Shown here piece after piece: positions 7,082-15,957 of a stretch of DNA of 64,000 bases (the first letter of the stretch is position 1; the number at the start of each line of letters is the position of its first letter). The position numbers and the translations under genes were made by a program. Below the pieces are notes generated by a model. The model worked only from the letters and a program-made list of their open reading frames with translations. It did no database searches and was not told the DNA's origin. Location: assembly GCF_002252985.1 (NCBI RefSeq), contig NZ_NHPJ01000079.1:1-64000 (forward strand), written 5' to 3'. The stretch comes from Halorubrum halodurans (GTDB taxonomy: Archaea; Halobacteriota; Halobacteria; Halobacteriales; Haloferacaceae).

Positions 7082-7333
7082 ATGAGCAGCGAGAGCGTCG
7101 ACTCCGAGAGCAAGGTCTCGGGGAATCAGGCGAACATTCCGGCACACATCCGCCGAGAGCTGGAGATCGACGACGGCGACAAGCTCCGCTGGCGGATCGA
7201 GGACGACGGAACGCTCCGCGTGCGGGTCGTTCAACAGCGCAGCGGGACGTTCAGCGACTTCGACGGGTACGACGGCGATCAGGAGACGAACGTCGAGAGC
7301 GACCACGACGCCTGGGGCGTCGACCCCGAGTAG
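7082..7333 (+). CDS. AbrB-family antitoxin of a VapBC-type pair
   Basis: An 83-residue protein. Residues 8-50 (SESKVSGNQANIPAHIRRELEIDDGDKLRWRI) show the AbrB/MazE swapped-hairpin pattern: the strand, IPAHIRRELEI, then DGDKLRW. The C-terminal third is acidic and disordered, the usual toxin-wrapping tail. Its stop is followed directly by the toxin ATG with no gap. Two inverted repeats just upstream fit autoregulation. It would neutralise the PIN-domain toxin encoded next. Confidence 0.88.
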   Translation: MSSESVDSESKVSGNQANIPAHIRRELEIDDGDKLRWRIEDDGTLRVRVVQQRSGTFSDFDGYDGDQETNVESDHDAWGVDPE

Positions 7334-7768
7334 ATGCCGCGCGCGCTCGTCGACACGACCGTTCTCTTCGCGGCGGCGTACCGCCGCGACGGCGCACACG
7401 ATGACGCCCTCCCGATCCTCCGAGGAATCGACACTGCCGACCTGCCGGAGGCGGTGATCCTCGATTACGTGCTCGCGGAGACGCTCAACGGGCTGACGAC
7501 GCACGCTGGTCACGACGCCGCCGTCGACTTTCTCGACCGCGTGGAGGAGAACACGCGGCTCCACGTCGACTCCCTGACCGCGGACGCGTTCGCGACGGCG
7601 AAGGGCCTCTTCCGGCAACACGAACGGTTCTCGTTCGTCCACGCCTGTACCGTCGCGTACATGCGACTGGAGGGTCTCGGCTACCTCTACGCGTTCGACG
7701 ACGACTTCGACGCCGCCGAGGACGTCTACCGCCTCGACGTCGCGACCGATCCGTATCAGCCGGAGTGA
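7334..7768 (+). CDS. vapC: PIN-domain toxin (VapC-like) with altered active site
   Basis: A 144-residue PIN domain. Asp7 (ALVDTTVL) and Glu49 (LAETLNG) match the first two acidic metal ligands and Asp122-124 (FDDDFD) the last. At the third position, where active VapC proteins have Asp in the S-F-x-D-A motif, this protein has His103 (FSFVHA). It starts immediately after the antitoxin stop. VapC toxins are magnesium-dependent RNases cutting tRNA or rRNA; whether the His variant still cuts is uncertain, and it may be a weakened or dead toxin. Confidence 0.85.
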   Translation: MPRALVDTTVLFAAAYRRDGAHDDALPILRGIDTADLPEAVILDYVLAETLNGLTTHAGHDAAVDFLDRVEENTRLHVDSLTADAFATAKGLFRQHERFSFVHACTVAYMRLEGLGYLYAFDDDFDAAEDVYRLDVATDPYQPE

Positions 7769-7960
7769 CCGAGACGCGGTTCGTGTTCAGCGAGGCGCAC
7801 CGGAACTCTCACACGAGTCTACCTCGTGAACACGATCGACGAGGCGCTCGTCGACGGGCTCGCGGCGTTGGGGGGGCGACCGGGTCCCCTTGTACGAGGA
7901 CCTCCCGGCGCGAACCGAGATCCGTTTTCGAGGACTTCGAGGATGGGGTCGTCAGTTGGC
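7765..7960 (+). pseudogene. Frameshifted remnant after the toxin gene
   Basis: A GTG overlapping the toxin stop starts TETRFVFSEAHR; the sense then continues in another frame as LVNTIDEALVDGLAALGG, and after a run of seven G (7870-7876) in a third frame as RVPLYEDLPARTEIRF. All three pieces have haloarchaeal composition and read naturally when joined, so a once-coupled third gene of the toxin operon has suffered at least two frameshifts. I do not recognise the family. Confidence 0.5.
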
Positions 7961-8004
7961 AGTCGTATCCACTCGATGGTTTCGCACGTATCACGGCTCG
8001 GCAG

Positions 8005-8256
8005 TCATCGATGCGCGTCGATCCACTCACACCACGCGTGGAAATCCTCAGCTCCACACTGGTCAGCGATCGAGTGGAGCGTTCCAGTCGGGATCTCGTC
8101 TTCGGACTTCATTGGGATCGTGACGATCCGCACCTCGTCGGTATCGGGTGACGCGTATCGCATCTTCAAGTGGCTTCCAACCCGACCGACTCGTCTGTAT
8201 CCGAAGTCGTTGAGCACTGATGCGATCTCTTGTCCGGAGAAGTTCGTCCGGACCAT
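8005..8256 (-). CDS. hicA: HicA-family mRNA interferase toxin
   Basis: An 83-residue protein with the HicA layout: helix SGQEIASVLNDFGY, then RRVGRVGSHLKMRY containing the catalytic His29 in the G-S-H motif, then strands VRIVTIPMK and a closing helix. HicA cuts mRNA through this histidine on a dsRBD-like fold. Its ATG follows the antitoxin stop with no spacing. The order antitoxin first, toxin second is the less common HicBA arrangement. The reading frame is intact, so the system is probably active. Confidence 0.88.
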   Translation of the reverse strand: MVRTNFSGQEIASVLNDFGYRRVGRVGSHLKMRYASPDTDEVRIVTIPMKSEDEIPTGTLHSIADQCGAEDFHAWCEWIDAHR

Positions 8257-8517
8257 TCACTTCATGAATTCGGGAAGCTCCTCGACGCCGGGCTTCGTGT
8301 CCTCAAGGCCCCACTCCTCGAGGTCCTCGTCGGTGACGGGCTCGCCGCCATCCTCGTGGAGCTCGATCGCCTCCGCGAGCATCCGGAGTGCTTCGGCTTT
8401 CGTATCTCCGTAGGATGCGACACCGCTCTCGAGGTCCTTCGCGGTGATCTTCCCGCCGTCCTCGTGAATGAACTCGACGCCCTCCTCGTCGGGGGCGTCG
8501 CGTGTCGCACTCGCCAT
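8257..8517 (-). CDS. hicB: HicB-family antitoxin
   Basis: An 86-residue protein from the ATG at 8517 (MASATRDAPDEEG), chosen because a GGAGGAG ribosome site precedes it. The core EFIHEDGGKITAKDLESGVASYGDTKAEALRMLAEAIELH is the HicB partial RNase H-like fold with the A-S-Y-G-D-T phrase that replaces the common A-x-G-x-T. The C terminus (VTDEDLEEWGLEDTKPG) is acidic; no separate HTH or RHH domain is evident. It neutralises HicA encoded next. Confidence 0.88.
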   Translation of the reverse strand: MASATRDAPDEEGVEFIHEDGGKITAKDLESGVASYGDTKAEALRMLAEAIELHEDGGEPVTDEDLEEWGLEDTKPGVEELPEFMK

Positions 8518-8658
8518 ACTCCTCCTTCGCGGACCGTTCGAATAAGCGTTCTGTCGGTGTCGGACCATCCGGAACCGATCGGAACCCCGCGGGTCGGGCG
8601 AAACCGATTCTCGGTGGAGCCGAGCCCATCGGTCACCGTTCCACACGCCGTGAAGGGG

Positions 8659-10176
8659 TTACAGCCGTTCCTCCAGCGTCTGCCGGTCGAGCTTTCCGGT
8701 GGCGTTCCGCGGGAGCGCGTCGACGAAAGTCACGTCCCGCGGATGTTTGAACGCCGCGAGCTCCGCGAGGACGTGGTCTCTCACCTCCTCGGCGGTGAGA
8801 TCGGCTCGAGGGAGACGGTCGACGAACGCCACCGGCTTTCTCCCCTTCCACTCGTCGGGTTTCCCGACGACGGCGGCCTCGCGGACGCCGTCGAGTTCCT
8901 CGATGACGCCCTCGACCTCCTGGGGGTAGACGTTCTCGCCGCCGGTGATGATCGTGTAGTCGACCCTGTCGAGCACGTGGACGTAGCCGTCCTCGTCCAC
9001 GCGGGCGTAGTCGCCGGTGTGGAACCACTCGCCGGTCCACTCCGCCTCGTGGTCGAGATAGCCCGTCAACAACGCTTCGCCGCGAACCAGCAGCTCGCCG
9101 GGTTCGTTCGTGGGGACCTCCGCGCCGGTCGATCTGTCGACGACCTTCGCCTCGATGAGCCGGCCGGAGGTCCGGCCGACGCTCGGGAGCCGTCGCGACC
9201 CCCGTCTGTCCTCCCAGAGGCCGGCGGCGAAGGTCTCGGTCATGCCCCAGCCGTTGAGGACCGGCGCGTCGAGGAACGCCTCCGACCGCCGTATCAGGTC
9301 GGCGGACACGCCCGCCCCGCCGATGACGCCGGTGCGAACCGAGTCGGTGTCGACCGAGCGGTCCGGCGCCACGGCCAGCCAGTCTTTGAACATGGCCGGG
9401 ACGCCGGAGAAGACGTTCACGCCGTGAGCCTCGACGTCGTCGAGCGCCGCCACCGGGTCCCACTCCTCGCGCAGGAGCAGCTCGCCGCCCGCCTTCAGCG
9501 TCGGTCCCAGGATCGTTCCGATACCCGTACAGTGGTACAGCGGCATGACCGCGAGAAAGACGCTCCCCGGCCCCATCTCGTAGGAGACCACGGAGGCGTC
9601 GCTGACGGCGATCAGGTTGGCATGCGTGTGGACCACGCCCTTCGGACGACCGGTCGTTCCGCTCGTGTGGAGGACGAACGCCTCGCGCTCGCCCATCGTC
9701 TCGGGGACGGCGACGGCAGGACGTGTCGTGCGAACCGCGGCGTCCCACCGTCTGACGCCGTCCGGGGCGTCGTCGGTGCGAACGCCGAAGACGGTGACGT
9801 CGGCGGCGTCGGTGGCGTCGCTCTCCTCGAGCGCGTCGGTGACCGCCGGTAGCGTTTCCCCGCTCGCGATCGCGGCGCTCGGCTCGACCTGATCCAGCAG
9901 CGACGCGACCTCCCGCCGCCGGAAACGGGTGTTCACGGGGACGACGACCGCCCGCCGGGCGAGCGACCCGAGCGTGGACGTGACGAAGTGGTAGGTGTTC
10001 GGGAGCATCACCACGACGGCGTCCCCGGCGTCGACCCCGGCGTCGCGGAGGACGGTGGCCGCCGAGCGGGCGTCCTCGAGCAGGTCCGCGTAGGTCCACG
10101 TTACGTCACCCTCCCGGACGGCGACTCGGTCGGGAAACGCGCGTTCGTTCGATGCCAGATAGTCGAGGTAGTTCAT
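8659..10176 (-). CDS. AMP-dependent acyl-CoA synthetase / ligase
   Basis: A 505-residue ANL-superfamily enzyme that activates a carboxylic acid through an acyl-adenylate and transfers it to CoA. The P-loop-like motif TSGTTGRPKG, the core GWGMTE, and the hinge HTGDYARVDEDGY followed by DRVDYTIITGGENVYPQEVE are all present, ending with the catalytic lysine motif NATGKLDR. Length is normal. It is divergent from an acyl-CoA dehydrogenase gene across a 144-base spacer, so the two likely serve one fatty or organic acid degradation route; the exact acid is not readable. Confidence 0.9.
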   Translation of the reverse strand: MNYLDYLASNERAFPDRVAVREGDVTWTYADLLEDARSAATVLRDAGVDAGDAVVVMLPNTYHFVTSTLGSLARRAVVVPVNTRFRRREVASLLDQVEPSAAIASGETLPAVTDALEESDATDAADVTVFGVRTDDAPDGVRRWDAAVRTTRPAVAVPETMGEREAFVLHTSGTTGRPKGVVHTHANLIAVSDASVVSYEMGPGSVFLAVMPLYHCTGIGTILGPTLKAGGELLLREEWDPVAALDDVEAHGVNVFSGVPAMFKDWLAVAPDRSVDTDSVRTGVIGGAGVSADLIRRSEAFLDAPVLNGWGMTETFAAGLWEDRRGSRRLPSVGRTSGRLIEAKVVDRSTGAEVPTNEPGELLVRGEALLTGYLDHEAEWTGEWFHTGDYARVDEDGYVHVLDRVDYTIITGGENVYPQEVEGVIEELDGVREAAVVGKPDEWKGRKPVAFVDRLPRADLTAEEVRDHVLAELAAFKHPRDVTFVDALPRNATGKLDRQTLEERL

Positions 10177-10320
10177 TGGCGACGTCGCCCACGGAATCCG
10201 GTGACAGGCGGACCGGCGTCACATCGATACAAAAGGATTACGGAGAATCGAGGATTCGGCCGCGGACCGCCGCATCGCGCCGCCGGTAGTTATATCCAGA
10301 AAACGTCGATACTAGGTCGC

Positions 10321-11454
10321 ATGGAACTGACCGACGAGGAGCGCGTCATCAGACGACACGTGCGCGAGTTCGGCCGCGAGGAGATCGAACCGGTCGCGGT
10401 CGAGCACGAACGCGAGGGCCGCTACCCCTGGGACGTGATCGAGACCGCCGCCGAGGCGGACCTGCTCGCCCCCCGACTCGACGAGTCGGTCGGCGGTGCG
10501 GGGCTCGACGTCGTGGCCTCGTTGCTGGTCAACGAGGAACTCCACCGGGCTGACCCGGGTATCGCCGAGTCGGTCACGTCGACGACGTTCGGGTGTGAAC
10601 CGCTCGTCGAGCACGGCCGCGACGAACACGTCGAGGAGTGGGTCCGACCCGCCACCCGAGGCGAGGCTGTCACGGGGGTCGCGATGACCGAGCCCGAGGC
10701 GGGATCCGACTTCGCCGCCATCCGGACGACGGCCGAGCGCGACGGCGACGCGTACCTGCTGAACGGCGACAAAGTGTTCATCAGCAACGGCAGCGTCGCC
10801 GACGCGCTCGTCGTGTACGCGCGCACGAGCGAGCCGGAGGAGCCTCATCGCGGTATCTCGGCCTTCGTCGTCCCGACGGACCGGGAGGGCGTCGACCGGA
10901 CGTCGATGGACGGGTATCTCGGACCGGCCCCGACCGACGTCGCGCAAGTCTTCCTGAACGACGTACGCGTGCCCGTCGAGGATCGCCTCGGTGAGGAAGG
11001 CGACGGCTTCTATCAGGCGATGGCCTTCCTCGACGAGGCCCGCCTGGAGGTGGCGGCGGCGTCGATCGGCGCCGCCCGCGGCGCGATGGACTTGCTCCGC
11101 GAGTACACCACGGAGCGGGAGGCGTTCGGCGACGCCGTCGCCGAGAAGCAGGCCGTTCGCCACCGGGTGGCGGACCTGGAGACCCGACTGGACGCCGGTC
11201 GGGCGCTCGTCTACGAGGTCGGGCGTGACCTCGAGCGCGAAGGGGAGGTCGACTCCGACCGGTCGGCGAAGGCGAAGCTGCTGGCGACCACGCTTCTGGA
11301 GGACGTCGCGAGCGAGGCCGTCCAACTACACGGCGGGTACGGCGTCTTCGACGAGTACCGCGTCGAGACGTTCTTCCGCTTCTCGAAGATCCCACAGATA
11401 TACGAGGGAACCAACGAGATACTGCGAGAGGTGATCGCGGGGGAGACCCTATGA
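10321..11454 (+). CDS. Acyl-CoA dehydrogenase
   Basis: The ATG at 10321 (MELTDEERVIRRHVREF) gives 377 residues, the usual size. The FAD/substrate motifs VAMTEPEAGSDF and NGDKVFISNGSVAD, and the C-terminal QLHGGYGVFDEYRVE and PQIYEGTNEI with the catalytic glutamate of the medium-chain group, are all present. It oxidises acyl-CoA to enoyl-CoA with FAD, passing electrons to ETF. The stop overlaps the start of the following flavin oxidoreductase (ATGA), and the ligase that makes acyl-CoA is divergent, so the three form a degradation module. Confidence 0.92.
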   Translation: MELTDEERVIRRHVREFGREEIEPVAVEHEREGRYPWDVIETAAEADLLAPRLDESVGGAGLDVVASLLVNEELHRADPGIAESVTSTTFGCEPLVEHGRDEHVEEWVRPATRGEAVTGVAMTEPEAGSDFAAIRTTAERDGDAYLLNGDKVFISNGSVADALVVYARTSEPEEPHRGISAFVVPTDREGVDRTSMDGYLGPAPTDVAQVFLNDVRVPVEDRLGEEGDGFYQAMAFLDEARLEVAAASIGAARGAMDLLREYTTEREAFGDAVAEKQAVRHRVADLETRLDAGRALVYEVGRDLEREGEVDSDRSAKAKLLATTLLEDVASEAVQLHGGYGVFDEYRVETFFRFSKIPQIYEGTNEILREVIAGETL

Positions 11455-12446
11455 CCATGAACGTCGGGATCAACGTCAGCGACATCGATCACGACCTGAC
11501 GCTCGACCTCGCCCGTCGCGCCGAACGGGCCGAACTCGAGAGCGTCCTGCTCGGCGAGACCTGGGGGTGGGAGGCGTTCACGTTGCTCGGGGAGCTCGCA
11601 CGGGTAACCGAGACCGTCACGCTCGGAACGGGCATCGTCCCGGTCTACTCGCGGTCACCCGCGTTGCTGGGGCAGGCCGCCGCGACGGCCGCTCGCGCCA
11701 CGGGCGGCCGGTTCCGCCTCGGGATCGGCGCCAGCGGTCCCGCCGTCATCGAGAACTGGCACGGCGCCGAGTTCGACCGTCCCGTCGGCCGGACGGCGGA
11801 GACCGTTCGGATCGTAAAGCGGGTCCTCTCCGGCGAGGTCGTGGACCACGACGGAACGGACTTCGACCTCTCGGGCTTCCGGCTCAGGGTGGACCCGCCG
11901 GGAGACGTTCCCGTCTACGTCGGCGCGCTCGGGGAGACGAACGTGCGGATGGCGGGCGCCGAGGCCGACGGCTGGATGCCCGTGTTCATGCCCGAGGGGC
12001 GGTTCGAGGAGCTCTACGAGGAGTTCCGCGACAGCGCCGAGGGACGGGGACGCGATCCGGACGAGCTGGCCGTCGTCCCGAACACCGTCGCGGCGGTGGC
12101 GGAGGACGGGCAGGCCGCTCGCGACATGGTCCGACACCACATCGCGTTCTACGTCGGCACGATGGGGTCGTTCTACCATCGGATGCTCTCGGAAGCGGGG
12201 TACGACGACGAGGCCGACGCGATCCGGGACGCCTGGCGGGACGAGGGCCCGGAGGCGGCGACCGAGCAAGTCCCCGACGCGGTCGTCGACGCGGCGGCCG
12301 TCGCCGGCACGCCCGAACGGGCGGCCGAGCGGCTGGCGGCCTACGAGGACCTCGGCGTCGACGGGCTCTCGCTGTACTTCCCGCGGCGTGCGGACGCGGA
12401 CCTCATGCGCGAGACGGTCGACCACCTCGGATCGCTCACGGAGTGA
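11451..12446 (+). CDS. LLM-class flavin/F420-dependent oxidoreductase
   Basis: A 331-residue bacterial-luciferase-like TIM barrel. Typical marks are LGTGIVPVYSRSPALLGQAAAT, RFRLGIGASGP and PVYVGALGETNVRMAGAEADGW. In archaea this class commonly uses F420. The start at 11451 overlaps the previous stop; an in-frame ATG at 11457 is an alternative. Co-transcription with the acyl-CoA dehydrogenase suggests it acts on a product of the same pathway, but the substrate cannot be read from the sequence. Confidence 0.87.
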   Translation: MTMNVGINVSDIDHDLTLDLARRAERAELESVLLGETWGWEAFTLLGELARVTETVTLGTGIVPVYSRSPALLGQAAATAARATGGRFRLGIGASGPAVIENWHGAEFDRPVGRTAETVRIVKRVLSGEVVDHDGTDFDLSGFRLRVDPPGDVPVYVGALGETNVRMAGAEADGWMPVFMPEGRFEELYEEFRDSAEGRGRDPDELAVVPNTVAAVAEDGQAARDMVRHHIAFYVGTMGSFYHRMLSEAGYDDEADAIRDAWRDEGPEAATEQVPDAVVDAAAVAGTPERAAERLAAYEDLGVDGLSLYFPRRADADLMRETVDHLGSLTE

Positions 12447-12477
12447 GCCGGAGCGGCCGATCCCGCGGGCGTACCCC

Positions 12478-13794
12478 TCAACAGGAGCAGTAGTACTCGC
12501 GGTCGACGAACGCCGTCTCGAACAGCTTCGCGGCCGGGGCCGGATCCGACGGACGGTAGACCCCGGTGGTGAGGTCGCCCTCGCGCTCGAAGGAGCCGGC
12601 GACGAGCCGCCGCCAGTCGTCGCCCGACAGCTGGTCCCAGAAGGCGTCGTCGCCGGCGAGAAGCGAGAGGTAGTCGCGGAGGTACACCCAGCGGTTCGGC
12701 TCGCTCGACGCGTCGAGGTTGGACTCGTACTCCGCGTCGGTGACCGCGGCGTACGCCGCCATCGGGAGGTTCGCGCCGGCGGCGACCGGCAGCGAGATCC
12801 ACTTCCACGGGCGGGTGTTGACGTCGAGCAGCAGGAACTCCTCGCGCTCGTCGTCGTAGACGAACTCCGCCTCGCTGATCCCGTGGTAGCCGGCGTCGTC
12901 GAGCACGGCGAGCGCGCGCTCCTCGATCGCGGGCTCGTCTGCCGTCTCGACGAGACAGGAGGTCCCGAACTGGAGCGGGTACCGGACCGCCGCGTTGCCC
13001 ACGACCGCGAGCGCGTCGTCGACGCCCGAGGGCGGGACGTACGACGCCAGCGAGTGGTCCCGCCCGGTCGCGACGTCGACGCGCTTCTGGGCCATCACCT
13101 CGACGCCCTCGGCGGCCGCGCTCGCGACGACCTCCCCGAACTCCGCGCGGTCCGCGACGGTCACCACGTTCGTGCCGAACGCCTCCTCGAACTCGCGTTT
13201 ACGGGCGGGCTTCACCACGAGCGGGAAGCCGAGCGCGTCGGCCGCCGCGTCGAGGGCGTCCGCGTCGATCCCGGCGGTGTCGCCGGCCTCTCCGCTCGAA
13301 GCGCCCCCGAACCGGTGGGTCTCCGGGTAGGGGATCCCCAGCTCCTCGCAGGTCGCGTACAGCCGGGACTTGTTCAACACGTCGTCGATCGTGTCGATCC
13401 CCGAGTAGGGGAGCCGGACGCCGTCGGGGTCGGCCTCGGCGTACGCGAGCGCCCACTCGTCCATACAGCCGAACGCGACCGCCTCGGTCCCGGCGGCGTC
13501 GACGATCGCCTCCACGTCCTCGCGGAAGCCGTCGAGGTCCGCGAGCGGGTAAGTGACCGCCCCGGCGACGTCGACGGCGTCGGAGGGCGGCGCGAGCCCG
13601 TCGTGGGTGACGGAGTCCGACCCGTCGCCGGCCGCGCGGTCGAGCGCGATCACGGGGACGTCGTGGGCGTCGAGCGCGCGGGCGACGCCGAGGCCGGTGA
13701 CGTGGGCGTTGCTGACGAGCGCGGGCGGCCGGTCGAACGACGCGTCCGCGAGCGCGTCGATCAATCCCTCGGTCGAGCGGAATCGGTCTGCCAT
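12478..13794 (-). CDS. ATP-grasp carboxylate-amine ligase-like protein
   Basis: A 438-residue protein with a Rossmann-like N terminus (PPALVSNAHVTGLGVARALDAHDVPVIALD) and an ATP-grasp domain: FPLVVKPARK with the ATP-binding lysine, VMAQKRVDV, and the metal site EAEFVYDDEREEFLLLDVNTRPWKW. ATP-grasp ligases join a carboxylate to an amine via an acyl phosphate. The protein ends in an unusual CSC. It is a lone gene, so the product is unknown; a small-peptide or cofactor ligase is likely. Confidence 0.78.
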   Translation of the reverse strand: MADRFRSTEGLIDALADASFDRPPALVSNAHVTGLGVARALDAHDVPVIALDRAAGDGSDSVTHDGLAPPSDAVDVAGAVTYPLADLDGFREDVEAIVDAAGTEAVAFGCMDEWALAYAEADPDGVRLPYSGIDTIDDVLNKSRLYATCEELGIPYPETHRFGGASSGEAGDTAGIDADALDAAADALGFPLVVKPARKREFEEAFGTNVVTVADRAEFGEVVASAAAEGVEVMAQKRVDVATGRDHSLASYVPPSGVDDALAVVGNAAVRYPLQFGTSCLVETADEPAIEERALAVLDDAGYHGISEAEFVYDDEREEFLLLDVNTRPWKWISLPVAAGANLPMAAYAAVTDAEYESNLDASSEPNRWVYLRDYLSLLAGDDAFWDQLSGDDWRRLVAGSFEREGDLTTGVYRPSDPAPAAKLFETAFVDREYYCSC

Positions 13795-14012
13795 GGCTCC
13801 CCTCCCGCGGCCGGATACAAAGGCACACCAGTACCGGCCCGACGTGCCCCCATCGGTGACGCGCGGGGGAGCGCCGTTTCCGGCGAGCGGCCGACCCGAG
13901 CCCGGTGCCCCGACGAGCGCGCGGTCGCGACCCCGACGCGAACCCGTCCCGACACCGACGCGAACCCGTCCCGACGCGCGGTCCTTTTGGGGACGCGGGC
14001 CCTTCTCGGGGT

Positions 14013-14540
14013 ATGAGCGAGAGCGAGCGCGAGGACGACGGCGACGAGGTTCCGGGACGCGTCCGCCGGGCCTTCCGCGACCACGGCTCCTTCGAGTCCG
14101 CGGACGACGGCGGGTGGCGCTCCGTGACGACCGCCTTCGACGCCGCGGTCGAGGCCGAGCCGCCCTCCGAGGACGGCCGGATACGGCTCTCGATCGTCGT
14201 CCGCGTTCCGACGCTGTCGGCGGTCACCGTCGACGACGTGGCCGACGTCGTCGAGACGGGGTGGTACGAGACGTTCGAGCGCCGGGTCGTCGACGTCGGC
14301 GGCGTCACCCGCGGGGACCACGAGTTCGATCCCCGCGTCGGTCGCGATGATGACGAGATCGTCGTCCGGTTCGCGTTGACGGACATCAACGAGCGGCGCG
14401 GCGTCGACGACGCGGGCGCGCTGATCGACTTCGTCGAGGGAACCTACGTCCAGGGCGTGATCCCCGGCTACGAGTACACCGACCCGGTTTCGGGACTCGT
14501 CTCGTCCGCCAGACGCCAGGGTGACGGAGGAACGGTCTGA
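14013..14540 (+). CDS. DUF5813-like conserved haloarchaeal protein
   Basis: The ATG at 14013 (MSESEREDDGDEV) gives 175 residues, very acidic, with strands RIRLSIVVRVPTL and EIVVRFALTDIN and an intervening helix. I recall this as DUF5813, a haloarchaeal family of unknown function. It is followed 85 bases later by a small membrane protein gene on the same strand. No catalytic motif seen. Confidence 0.7.
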   Translation: MSESEREDDGDEVPGRVRRAFRDHGSFESADDGGWRSVTTAFDAAVEAEPPSEDGRIRLSIVVRVPTLSAVTVDDVADVVETGWYETFERRVVDVGGVTRGDHEFDPRVGRDDDEIVVRFALTDINERRGVDDAGALIDFVEGTYVQGVIPGYEYTDPVSGLVSSARRQGDGGTV

Positions 14541-14625
14541 GTCGTGACGGATCGACCCCGCCCGGCGGGAGTCGCGGACCGGCGCGGGGCGATAGGGGCA
14601 AAAGCGGGGGGCCCGTAGGGCGGGT

Positions 14626-14946
14626 ATGATCGCGCTCTTCGGGTTCGCGAGCCTCGTCGGGCTCGTCGCCTTCCACACGCTCGTCGCCGGCGTGACGACG
14701 CGCTTTTTCAGGCTCCGGCTGGCGACCTCGTGGGGATGGGTGCTGTACACGGTCGTCCTGACGCCGATGCTGCTGTTCGTCTCGACGCTGTTCTTCACCG
14801 GCATCGGGGTCGGGGCGGGCGTCGACCTCGTGAGTCCGACGATCGTCGTCTCGGTGCTCGTGGCCCTGCCGATCGTGTTGGGCGTCGCCATCGACTACCT
14901 CTACGTGCCGCCGCCCGAGGAGTACGAGCTTCCGGACACCCGGTGA
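14626..14946 (+). CDS. Small membrane protein, three helices
   Basis: A 106-residue protein with hydrophobic segments at about 1-20, 35-62 and 68-90 and a short acidic tail PPPEEYELPDTR. No known motif. The start codon is preceded by GGGCGGGT. It ends at a long polypurine tract and is convergent with tmk. Function unknown. Confidence 0.65.
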   Translation: MIALFGFASLVGLVAFHTLVAGVTTRFFRLRLATSWGWVLYTVVLTPMLLFVSTLFFTGIGVGAGVDLVSPTIVVSVLVALPIVLGVAIDYLYVPPPEEYELPDTR

Positions 14947-15054
14947 GGGGGGGAGAGGGAGGAGAAGAGAGAGAGAGGGCAAGAGAGGAGAAGGAGCAGA
15001 GGGGGAGAGGGAAAGAGGGAGGAGAAGAACGGGGGCGAGAAGCGGGAGAAGCGA
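14944..15054 (+). repeat. 110-base polypurine tract between convergent genes
   Basis: From the stop codon of the membrane protein to about 15054 the + strand is almost only A and G, mostly runs of GGGAGA and GAGAGA, with only a few interrupting C. It is non-coding and lies between two convergent genes. Such purine-pyrimidine mirror-like DNA can form triplex structures and acts as a terminator-like barrier in some systems; the role here is unknown. Confidence 0.8.
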
Positions 15055-15084
15055 GGCCGGCGACGCATCGAGCGCGTTCCCTCG

Positions 15085-15684
15085 CTACTCCGCGTCCCCG
15101 AGAAGGGACTCGACGACGTCCTCGACGCGGCCGATCACGTCCTCGGGGGGCCGCGTGGCGTCGACGCGGACGAACCGTCCGGGCTCGGCGTCGATCAGTC
15201 GCTCGTAGTTCTCTCTGACCGCGGCGAGGTAGCCGTCCCGCTCGAACTTGTCCGTCCGGCCGGCGCGCTCCGCGGCGGTGGCCGCGTCGAGGTCGAGGTA
15301 GATCGTCGCGTCCGGCGGGCGCGAGAAGGCGGCGTGGATCCCCCGGACGTACTCCATCGGTCGGGCGATGTCGACGTCGCTCTCGGCGAGCGTCGCGCCC
15401 TGGTAGGCGAACCGTGAGTCCGAGTACCGGTCCGAGACGACGAGCTTTCCGTCGGCGAGCGCGGGTCGGATCGTCCCCGAGAGGTGGTCGGCGTGGTCGG
15501 CGGTGTACAGGAAGAGCTCGGCGAGCGGGTCGGCGCCCGCGTCGCCCATCGAGCGGTACACCGCGTCGCCGTACCAGCTGTCGGTCGGCTCGCGGGTGAA
15601 GACGGCCTCCGAGTGGACGTCCTTCAGCGCCTCCCAGACGGTCGTCTTTCCGCTCCCGTCGAGCCCCTCCAGCGTGATCAGCAT
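15085..15684 (-). CDS. tmk: Thymidylate kinase
   Basis: The ATG at 15684 ([15 protein letters not shown]) gives 199 residues. The P-loop GLDGSGKT is at residues 7-14, the DRY-type motif is [13 protein letters not shown], and the lid region is [15 protein letters not shown]. It phosphorylates dTMP to dTDP. The longer frame upstream is out of character (Arg/Pro-rich, running through the divergent promoter), so the internal ATG is preferred. It is divergent from gcvH. Confidence 0.93.
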   Translation of the reverse strand: MLITLEGLDGSGKTTVWEALKDVHSEAVFTREPTDSWYGDAVYRSMGDAGADPLAELFLYTADHADHLSGTIRPALADGKLVVSDRYSDSRFAYQGATLAESDVDIARPMEYVRGIHAAFSRPPDATIYLDLDAATAAERAGRTDKFERDGYLAAVRENYERLIDAEPGRFVRVDATRPPEDVIGRVEDVVESLLGDAE

Positions 15685-15957
15685 GGTCGCGCTCCGACCC
15701 GCCGGGAGAATAAACCGTCGGGATCCGAACGCGTGGAACCCGGCCGGAACGCGCCGTCTCGGACCCCGCCGCGCTCCGGCGGGACGGGGCGGATCGGCCG
15801 CCGGGAACACACCTTTTATCTCCCCGTCCTCGGTAGGAACACGCACGCGCATCGCGAGCGCACACGACGGGGCCGCCGTCCGATCCGGAGGCTGCGACGG
15901 CCGATCCGGGTCCGACCCGGTCCGGTCAGGTCGACGTGTGCCGCGATCGATCCCACA

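Noticed and set aside
8230..9852. Long + strand frame opposite the acyl-CoA ligase
   Set aside because: Antisense shadow of a well-conserved enzyme; Val/Arg/Leu-rich composition and no recognisable domain.
15685..15957. Glycine riboswitch before gcvH
   Set aside because: No conserved glycine aptamer core could be seen, and I know of no such riboswitch in haloarchaea.
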